From an uncultured Oscillospiraceae bacterium (GTDB lineage: Bacteria; Bacillota; Clostridia; Oscillospirales; Ruminococcaceae): a stretch of DNA of 11,237 nt. Location of the stretch: the NCBI GenBank assembly GCA_934488695.1, contig CAKSSH010000043.1:1-11237 (forward strand), given 5' to 3'. The notes beneath the pieces are model-generated. The model searched no databases, was not told the origin of the DNA, and was given only the letters and a program-made list of their open reading frames with translations. Position numbers and translations under genes: made by a program. Shown one piece after another: positions 1 to 5,566 of the stretch (within the stretch, counting starts at the first letter, position 1; every line of letters begins with the position of its first letter).

Positions 1-100
1 GCTGTCTACGCAAACAAAGCGTTAAACAATCCTGAACGCGTGCGGCGAGCAGCTGTTCCTCACGGTTGAAATTTGCCGGAAAAACGATATCCGATTTCAT
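1..100 (-). CDS. ylmH: Probable YlmH-type S4 RNA-binding protein, N-terminal fragment
   Basis: The ATG at 100-98 opens a frame that stays open for 33 codons to the window edge, so only the N-terminus is visible and the 3' part is missing. The peptide begins MKSDIVFPANFNREEQLLAA and continues RVQDCLTLCLRRQ. The stretch REEQLLAARVQD resembles the N-terminal helix of YlmH proteins, whose C-terminal S4 RNA-binding domain would lie outside the window. The start is unambiguous: upstream in this frame there is a TGA eight codons away and no ATG, GTG or TTG between. The start shares one base with the sepF stop (TAATG) and there is no clear Shine-Dalgarno sequence, which suggests reinitiation after sepF. 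Position directly after sepF fits ylmH of the Firmicutes ylm cluster, with ylmG skipped. The family call rests mainly on context plus a short N-terminus. Confidence 0.68.
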   Translation of the reverse strand, partial: MKSDIVFPANFNREEQLLAARVQDCLTLCLRRQ

Positions 101-543
101 TAAAAATAGACGCCGCTGTTCTCAAGCTCGTCAAGCAAATCGCCTTCGATTGCCACATTGTACGGGGTAATGATGAAGGTGGAATTGGCAACCCGCTTGA
201 TCTGACCGTGATTGGCATAGGCCACACCGCTAAGAAAATCAATCAGTCTTCGGGAAACATCCTTGTTTGTAGACTCCAGGTTCAAAACAACCGTTCTTTT
301 GGAATTCAAATGGTCGGCGATGGTGCGCGCGTCCTCAAAGCGCTCGGGCTTTACTAAAATAACCTGCAGCTGAGTCGTAGCGTGAATATTCACTACACGA
401 TTACGATTTTGCTCGTTCCCGTACGAAACCAACGTATCATCACTGCCGTGGTTTTCAATAAGGTCCTCCCCAATTGTGTCCCGTTGATCGTTTTCAAACT
501 GCTCATCCTCAGGGTCGCCGAAAAGCTTTCCGAAAATTCCCAT
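100..543 (-). CDS. sepF: Cell division protein SepF
   Basis: SepF is a membrane-bound FtsZ partner that aligns and tethers FtsZ filaments at the division septum. The 147-residue protein has the expected build: an N-terminal amphipathic membrane-targeting segment (MGIFGKLFG, residues 1-9), an acidic, probably flexible linker (about 10-48), and the SepF/DUF552 core (about 49-135) with VVNIHATTQLQVILVKP, RTVVLNLE and SRRLIDFLSGVAYA followed by IKRVANSTFIITPYNV. Length matches the family. The start ATG at 543-541 has a GAGGT ribosome binding site at 555-551 with a 7-base spacer. It lies 30 bases after yggS and overlaps the next gene by one base. The yggS-sepF pairing is typical of Gram-positive division clusters and supports the call. 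The short C-terminal tail after the core, ending in SGVYF, looks unremarkable. Confidence 0.96.
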   Translation of the reverse strand: MGIFGKLFGDPEDEQFENDQRDTIGEDLIENHGSDDTLVSYGNEQNRNRVVNIHATTQLQVILVKPERFEDARTIADHLNSKRTVVLNLESTNKDVSRRLIDFLSGVAYANHGQIKRVANSTFIITPYNVAIEGDLLDELENSGVYF

Positions 544-573
544 GTTTAAAACCTCTTTTCTTTCATAATCTGT

Positions 574-1284
574 TTATTGATAATTTCTTTGTCCGAACAA
601 CGCCGAACCGATCCGAACAATATTCGCGCCCATCTCAACAGCGGCCTCATAGTCATGCGACATACCCATTGAAAGAAACTCCATAGATACATTATGGCTG
701 TTTTTTGCGCTGATGTCAACAGCAATTTGGCGAAGCAGCGAAAAATAATGCATGCTCTGCTCCTTGCTACTGCAAATCGGCGGAATTGTCATTAACCCCC
801 GTATCCGGACCGAGGAAAGCTCAGCAATTTGCTCCACCAACGACAACGCATCCTGCGGCGCAGTTCCGGATTTTGACAGCTCTCCCCCGACATTTACTTC
901 AATCAAGACATCCATGACTTTACCGGCGCGGCTTGCGCACCGGTCGATTTCCCGTGCAAGCTTTAAGCTGTCTACAGACTCAATCATGCTAACCTTGTCA
1001 ATAATATATTTTACCTTATTAGTTTGTAGGTGTCCGATCATATGGACCTCGGCAGGCAGATAAGAATCCCGCTTTTCAAGGTATTCCTGTACCCGATTTT
1101 CTCCAAGCAGGTCCACTCCTCCCCGGATTGCCGCGTTAACAAGCTCCGGCGAAACGGTTTTTGTAACCGCCATCAGCCGAACATCTTTTTCGCTTCGCCC
1201 GCCGCGTGCGGCTGCAGCCGCAATATTTTCGCGAATTATCCGCAGGTTCTCGGCCAGCTTAGCTTCAGACAGTTTTTCCGTCAT
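574..1284 (-). CDS. yggS: YggS/YlmE family PLP homeostasis protein
   Basis: This family binds pyridoxal 5'-phosphate and regulates its homeostasis and linked amino-acid pools; it is a cytosolic single-domain alanine-racemase-like TIM barrel without known racemase activity. The 236 residues match family length. Visible motifs are MAVTKTVS (39-46) with the PLP Schiff-base lysine at K42, GENRVQEY (61-68), HMIGHLQTNK (81-90), IEVNVGGELSKSG (128-140), RGLMTIPP (162-169), the phosphate-binding SMGMSHDYEAAV (205-216) and VRIGSALFG (223-231). The ATG at 1284-1282 lies inside the end of the upstream adaptor gene (20-base overlap), with AAGGA at 1299-1295 and a rather long 10-base spacer, so translation is probably coupled. 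The neighbour sepF is the usual partner in Firmicutes, where the gene is called ylmE. Confidence 0.96.
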   Translation of the reverse strand: MTEKLSEAKLAENLRIIRENIAAAAARGGRSEKDVRLMAVTKTVSPELVNAAIRGGVDLLGENRVQEYLEKRDSYLPAEVHMIGHLQTNKVKYIIDKVSMIESVDSLKLAREIDRCASRAGKVMDVLIEVNVGGELSKSGTAPQDALSLVEQIAELSSVRIRGLMTIPPICSSKEQSMHYFSLLRQIAVDISAKNSHNVSMEFLSMGMSHDYEAAVEMGANIVRIGSALFGQRNYQ

Positions 1285-2512
1285 ACAAATCGGTTCCTTT
1301 CACAATAACATCGTCATACGGCCGAAGCGAACCGCTTCCGGCAGCCGAGGTGCATATAATATCATTTTCTTCCTCATACAGGACTTCGATTTTCCGAAAA
1401 GACATGCTTTGGCCGAGTAAAACATAAACGCCCTTTTGTCCGTCTACAATACGAACCGCGCTTTTCGGCACCTTATATCCATAAGTGGAAGAAAAAATGA
1501 TTTCGGCTTTTCCCCGGCGCAGTGAGCAGAATTTTCCGGTCATCTGACTGGCAGTGACGATCACCGACATCTTTCCGGAGGTCTCATCGGTTGAAACACT
1601 TTGGACCGTAACGGTGCATGGATCCTCCGAAATGTCCCGGAAGCGCATTTTCAATACTGTGCCGACTTTTATTTTCTCGGCATACCGGCGTTCGTCTATT
1701 GGCAAAACCATCGCATAATACCAGTCGAAATCCAGCACCAGCTTGCCAACGGTATTCCCGGGAACTGCCTCGGGCGCCCCCTCCCGAATAAAAGCGTCGA
1801 CATCGTTCGGCGACATCTCTGCCAATCGATCATAGCGGGCGGTAGCTTCAAACCCGTCTGCCGAAAGCACCATAATACCGTTCTTTGCGACAGTCACATT
1901 TTTCAAAGCAGTTTTTATTTTTTTTTCAAATTCTTTTTTTTGTTTTTCGATTTCGGCAATGGTCTGCTGGTAGTTTTTTTCTTTTTCGGTAATAATATTG
2001 CGGCGATTAAACAGGACCTGCAGATCATCCTTACAGCTTTTAAGTTGTTCTGTGTTCAGCGTGTATACCGCTGTAGAAAGCTCACGTATCTTGCTGCCGA
2101 TCTGTGTGGTAATTTGATCTGCGTTGGTCACCAACACGCTGGACTGATCCTGAGACTCCTTTAAAAGTGAAATTCTATGATCCAGTTCGCGAATTTTCTC
2201 ATAGTACCGAATATCGTCGTCAGACGCATAAAGCTGAGCAACCGTTCCGCCGGCGCCAACCTTCTGTCCGTCCGAATAAAGATAATGTACAATTAGCCCG
2301 TCATGCGCAGCGGACAGAGGCTCTTCGTTACGCAAAAACATTCCATCCACCGACAGCTTGTTTTCCCTCGCCTGCAAGGTGACCGATTGCGTCTGATACG
2401 GCGAATATAGCGCATGGTACAACTGATATGCAATAAAGACCAGCACAAAAACGCCCAAGGCGGTCAGCAAAAGCGTTTTAACAATTTTGGAGGCCTTGTT
2501 CATTCGCCGCAT
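1265..2512 (-). CDS. HlyD-like membrane-anchored adaptor protein
   Basis: The protein (415 residues from the first ATG) has a basic N-terminus, one membrane helix (about 11-31), a short beta region resembling a split lipoyl/barrel-sandwich half with DGLIVHYLYSDGQKVGAGG (71-89), a long polar helical coiled-coil stretch (about 100-208), the second barrel half beginning VAKNGIMVLSADGFE (208-222), and a C-terminal beta-barrel-like part with YKVPKSAV (346-353). This is the layout of HlyD/membrane-fusion adaptors, with most of the protein outside the membrane. No exporter gene adjoins it, so its partner is unknown; by context it belongs with yggS, sepF and ylmH. Start choice is uncertain: the second ATG at 2503-2501 has AAAGGA with an 8-base spacer, better placed than the AGGA only 4 bases before the ATG at 2512. 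Three long A runs lie in the coiled-coil coding region. Confidence 0.8.
   Translation of the reverse strand: MRRMNKASKIVKTLLLTALGVFVLVFIAYQLYHALYSPYQTQSVTLQARENKLSVDGMFLRNEEPLSAAHDGLIVHYLYSDGQKVGAGGTVAQLYASDDDIRYYEKIRELDHRISLLKESQDQSSVLVTNADQITTQIGSKIRELSTAVYTLNTEQLKSCKDDLQVLFNRRNIITEKEKNYQQTIAEIEKQKKEFEKKIKTALKNVTVAKNGIMVLSADGFEATARYDRLAEMSPNDVDAFIREGAPEAVPGNTVGKLVLDFDWYYAMVLPIDERRYAEKIKVGTVLKMRFRDISEDPCTVTVQSVSTDETSGKMSVIVTASQMTGKFCSLRRGKAEIIFSSTYGYKVPKSAVRIVDGQKGVYVLLGQSMSFRKIEVLYEEENDIICTSAAGSGSLRPYDDVIVKGTDLYDGKTV
1918..1980 (-). repeat. Cluster of three A homopolymer tracts inside the adaptor gene
   Basis: On the coding strand there are runs of seven (1980-1974), eight (1941-1934) and nine (1926-1918) A residues within 63 bases, encoding lysine-rich parts of the coiled coil (EKEKN, EKQKKEF, EKKIK). 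The A8 and A9 runs each place A AAA AAA in the codon frame, the form of a slippery heptamer. A slip of -1 at the A8 run reaches TGA two codons later. Slippage is inference; the runs could simply reflect lysine codon use. Confidence 0.6.
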
Positions 2513-2535
2513 CCTTTCCTATCCATATTTTCTCT

Positions 2536-2564
2536 ATTTTATCACAAACAGGGGCGAAAATCAA
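2536..2564 (-). promoter_or_regulatory. Sigma-A type promoter for the adaptor-yggS-sepF-ylmH unit
   Basis: On the minus strand a -35 box TTGATT (2564-2559) and a -10 box TAAAAT (2541-2536) are separated by 17 bases, and a TG one base upstream of the -10 (2544-2543) makes it an extended -10. The -35 box overlaps the miaA stop codon. Transcription would start near 2529, giving a leader of only about 17 to 26 bases that contains the AAAGGA ribosome binding site. This would let the division genes be expressed independently of the mismatch-repair operon upstream. Confidence 0.6.
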
Positions 2565-3517
2565 CGTTTTCCGTCGTTTTCGTAAAACTTTACGCAAAGA
2601 TCAAGTGCTTTGCAAAACAGCTCATTTTCACTCATCAAATCAGGCTTCAGCCAAACAATTCGCTTATCGCGCCGAAACCATGTGAGCTGTCGTTTTGCAT
2701 AATTACGCGTGGCTCGTTTGAGATTTTCGACACAATCCGCTAAAGGGAGTTTGTTTTCCAAATACGGGCGCAGCTCTTTATATCCGATTGCTTGAGCAGC
2801 TGTTTTGCAGCCGCCGAAATTTTTGTAAAAATCTGTTGCCTCCGCGACAAGCCCTTGTGCCAGCATTTGGTCAACTCGACGATCGATTCGCCGATACAAT
2901 GCCTCACGATCATCGAAATCAAGTCCGATCATTAAAGAACGATAAGGGGACGGCTGCTGACGGGACTGAGCATTATGCTGTTCAACCGTGTGACCGAATT
3001 TTAAGTTGATTTCCAACGCACGAATAATTCGACCGACATTGTTCGGATGCAATGCCGCAGCACTTTGCGGATCCAACTCGGCAAGCTGTTTTAAAAGTGC
3101 GTCAGCACCTTGTGTATGAGCCTCTTCCGAAAGCCTTTGACGCAGGTCGCTCTGAGATTCCGGTTCAAATTGGAGATTGTCAACAAGAGCGCTGATATAT
3201 AGACCTGTCCCACCGCAAACGAGCACTCTTTTCCCCCGTCCGACAATTTCGGGGATTGTCCGGCGTGCATCGGCTAAATACTGTGCAACCGAGTATGAAC
3301 AAGCAGGCGGCAAAAAATCCATCATATGATGAACAACCCCTTGTTTTTCAGCTGAGGTTGGTTTTGCCGTGGCAATCGACATGTGCCGGTATATTTGCAT
3401 AGAATCTGCCGAAAGCACCTCGGCATCCAGCGCCTGTGCCAGCGAGACGGCGAGCGCCGTTTTCCCGGAAGCGGTCGGCCCGCAAAGCACCACAAGCGGA
3501 ATCAAAGGCTGGCTCAA
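2561..3517 (-). CDS. miaA: tRNA dimethylallyltransferase MiaA
   Basis: MiaA transfers a dimethylallyl group from dimethylallyl diphosphate to N6 of A37 in tRNAs reading UNN codons, giving i6A37, the substrate of MiaB encoded at the head of the same operon. The 318-residue protein has the P-loop GPTASGKT (13-20), SADSMQIYR (36-44) with the presumed catalytic base D38, CGGTGLYI (101-108), NNVGRIIRALEI (159-170), AAQAIGYKEL (240-249) and the tRNA-contact motif TRNYAKRQLTWFRRD (270-284). Length is normal. Translation starts at TTG 3517-3515, chosen because GGAGG lies 7 bases upstream and the product then begins just ahead of the P-loop as in the family. The gap to mutL is 17 bases. In Bacillus hfq follows miaA; here the next gene is the adaptor, with no hfq. 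Confidence 0.97.
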   Translation of the reverse strand: MSQPLIPLVVLCGPTASGKTALAVSLAQALDAEVLSADSMQIYRHMSIATAKPTSAEKQGVVHHMMDFLPPACSYSVAQYLADARRTIPEIVGRGKRVLVCGGTGLYISALVDNLQFEPESQSDLRQRLSEEAHTQGADALLKQLAELDPQSAAALHPNNVGRIIRALEINLKFGHTVEQHNAQSRQQPSPYRSLMIGLDFDDREALYRRIDRRVDQMLAQGLVAEATDFYKNFGGCKTAAQAIGYKELRPYLENKLPLADCVENLKRATRNYAKRQLTWFRRDKRIVWLKPDLMSENELFCKALDLCVKFYENDGKR

Positions 3518-3524
3518 GCTATCT

Positions 3525-3530
3525 CCTCCC
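3525..3530 (-). promoter_or_regulatory. miaA: Ribosome binding site deciding the TTG start of miaA
   Basis: The minus strand reads GGGAGG (3530-3525) in the short mutL-miaA gap. The GGAGG core is followed by a 7-base spacer and TTG at 3517. No in-frame ATG lies at a comparable distance, so this strong site supports the non-ATG start. Confidence 0.8.
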
Positions 3531-3534
3531 TTTT

Positions 3535-5547
3535 TTACTGGATACGGCCGAATCGACGTTCAATTTCCGATTTTGTAATCTTTGCCGTCACCGGACGGCC
3601 GTGCGGACAGAATTTCACGTCTGCCTCCTGACGCAGACATTCAATCAAAAACGAAAGCTCCTCGCAGCCGCTGCGATCATGCGCCTTGACTGCACTGCGG
3701 CAGGCAATGGTATGATACAGACGGTCCAGCACCTGCGGCGTAACGTCTTTTTTACAGCTCAAAAGATTGCCGGCAATTTCAGAAAGAACCACCGCTGCAT
3801 CATCCGGCTCGGTAAACGGCGGAAGCGACCGGATAATAAGATTTCCGCCGCCGAAATCATCAATTTCAAATCCGAGACGCGCCACCGTCTCCTGACAGGA
3901 AATCAGTGCGTCATACTCGTCTCTTGAAAATTTAACCGTTAAGGGCTCCAATAAATATTGTCGACCAGTCCCGTCTCCCTGCGCTTTTAATCGATTATAA
4001 ATCAGGCGCTCATGCGCAGCATGCTTGTCCACAAGATACAGCGCGTCGCGACTTTGCAACAAAATATATGTTTCAAAAAGTTCTCCGAGTATTTTCGCGT
4101 CGTCAAATCGATCCTCTTTGGTTGTTTTGGCAGATCGCGGCGCACTCTGCTCTGATGCCGTGTCTTGCATTGACACCGCATCCTGTTTGTCCGTGCTTGC
4201 CGAAGGCGTCGGAAACGGTGCAAACACCACCTGTTCGGAAATCTCCGGTCCGGCTTGCTCCGAAAAAATCGCTGTCTGCTTCTTTTCTTCGGAATGCTTC
4301 GGCCATTTTTTCAGATTTAAAACGCCTTGTGTATCGATTGCATCTAAAGTCGTATCCTGTAGCAGCATATCCTGTGCACTCACGCCGGAAAAGGAAACCG
4401 ATTGGGGCGGTGCGGCAGTTATTTGCGTGTTTTCCCCCGCTGTTTTTGAAGTATCCAATGAAAGCTGTTCGCTTTTTGCTGTAAAGCCAATCCCCTTTTC
4501 AGTATAAAACGGGGTCGTCTGCGGTTTCTTCGGTGTCAACGGAATTGACGCCTCAGCGCCGTCCCCGGATAAAGCGGCTTTGGCTGCAAAATAAACAGCG
4601 TCAAATATTACTCGATCATCTGAAAAACGCACCTCGGTCTTAGTCGGATGTACATTAACATCAACAATCGACGGTGAAACGGTTAAGAGAAGCACACATG
4701 CCGGAAATTTCCCGACCATAATAGACCCTTTATATGCTTCCTCCAGCGCCACGGTCATTGTCGGACTTTTAATCGTTCTGCCATTTAAAAAGAAATACTG
4801 CATCCCGCGTTTTCCGCGGGCGGCAAGTGCCTTAGATATAAAGCCTGTAACCTTTACACCGTTTCTGTTAAAATCAACCGGCAACAAAGTCTGATAAAAA
4901 GCTTTTCCGAAGACGCCGTACACGGCAGACTGTAATTGACCGTCACCGACTGTTTGCAGATCCACTCGTCCGTCCCGAATAAACTTAAAGGAAATTTGAG
5001 GGTTGGAAACTGCGATTTTTTCAAGGATCGCCGCAACTGCATTAGCCTCAGAAACATCCTTTTTTAAAAATTTCATTCGTGCGGGCGTATTGTAAAAAAG
5101 ATTTTTCACAATAATGGTCGTACCGACCGGACAGCCAGCCGGCTCATTCAGTGTCACTTCTCCGCCGGCAAGCTCCAATCGACAGCCGATTTCACTGTCC
5201 CGCTGCCGTGTCAACAGCGACACTCTGGAAACCGCGCAAATCGACGCCAAAGCTTCTCCGCGAAAGCCCAACGTACCGATAGACTCTAAATCCGCCGCCG
5301 TATGCACCTTACTGGTGGCATGTCGCAAAAAAGCAGTTTGCGCATCATCGGGAGCAATCCCCTTTCCGTCATCGGTGACGCGAATGAGCTCAATACCGCC
5401 TTTTTTAATTTCAACCGTAATGTGAAGCGCACCGGCGTCCACGGAGTTTTCAACAAGCTCCTTAACCACCGACGCCGGTCGTTCAATTACTTCGCCGGCC
5501 GCAATCAGCTCGGCTGTATGTTTATCAAGTACACGAATTTCGCTCAT
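3535..5547 (-). CDS. mutL: DNA mismatch repair protein MutL (endonuclease-type)
   Basis: MutL couples mismatch recognition by MutS to strand incision and excision. The 670-residue protein has an N-terminal GHKL ATPase: KELVENSVDAG (29-39; catalytic E30, Mg-binding N34), DDGKGI (59-64), GFRGEAL (94-100), FYNTPAR (151-157), then the transducer domain with DVNVHPTKTEVRF (296-308). A low-complexity linker spans about 330-480. The C-terminal domain carries the metal-site motif as DKHAAHE (507-513), QYLLEP (530-535, the QxxLxP form of the clamp-binding motif), ACRSAVK (615-621) and CPHGRPV (647-653), all features of endonuclease MutLs in organisms without MutH. Compared with DQHA(X)2E(X)4E, Q is K508 and the last E is N518. 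The ATG at 5547 is preceded by a modest AAGGGTG. The gene follows mutS by 19 bases. Confidence 0.98.
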   Translation of the reverse strand: MSEIRVLDKHTAELIAAGEVIERPASVVKELVENSVDAGALHITVEIKKGGIELIRVTDDGKGIAPDDAQTAFLRHATSKVHTAADLESIGTLGFRGEALASICAVSRVSLLTRQRDSEIGCRLELAGGEVTLNEPAGCPVGTTIIVKNLFYNTPARMKFLKKDVSEANAVAAILEKIAVSNPQISFKFIRDGRVDLQTVGDGQLQSAVYGVFGKAFYQTLLPVDFNRNGVKVTGFISKALAARGKRGMQYFFLNGRTIKSPTMTVALEEAYKGSIMVGKFPACVLLLTVSPSIVDVNVHPTKTEVRFSDDRVIFDAVYFAAKAALSGDGAEASIPLTPKKPQTTPFYTEKGIGFTAKSEQLSLDTSKTAGENTQITAAPPQSVSFSGVSAQDMLLQDTTLDAIDTQGVLNLKKWPKHSEEKKQTAIFSEQAGPEISEQVVFAPFPTPSASTDKQDAVSMQDTASEQSAPRSAKTTKEDRFDDAKILGELFETYILLQSRDALYLVDKHAAHERLIYNRLKAQGDGTGRQYLLEPLTVKFSRDEYDALISCQETVARLGFEIDDFGGGNLIIRSLPPFTEPDDAAVVLSEIAGNLLSCKKDVTPQVLDRLYHTIACRSAVKAHDRSGCEELSFLIECLRQEADVKFCPHGRPVTAKITKSEIERRFGRIQ

Positions 5548-5566
5548 GCTGTCACACCCTTCCGTC

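Noticed and set aside
60..242. A 60-codon minus-strand frame across the sepF/ylmH junction
   Set aside because: It is out of frame with both sepF and the fragment starting at 100, each of which is better supported by homology or gene order.
2513..2560. Possible rho-independent terminator after miaA
   Set aside because: The gap has no GC-rich inverted repeat followed by a T run on the minus strand. The sequence there reads better as a promoter.
4025..4507. A 160-codon plus-strand open frame opposite the MutL linker
   Set aside because: The low-complexity linker leaves the opposite frames open by chance; there is no start signal and the peptide is compositionally biased.
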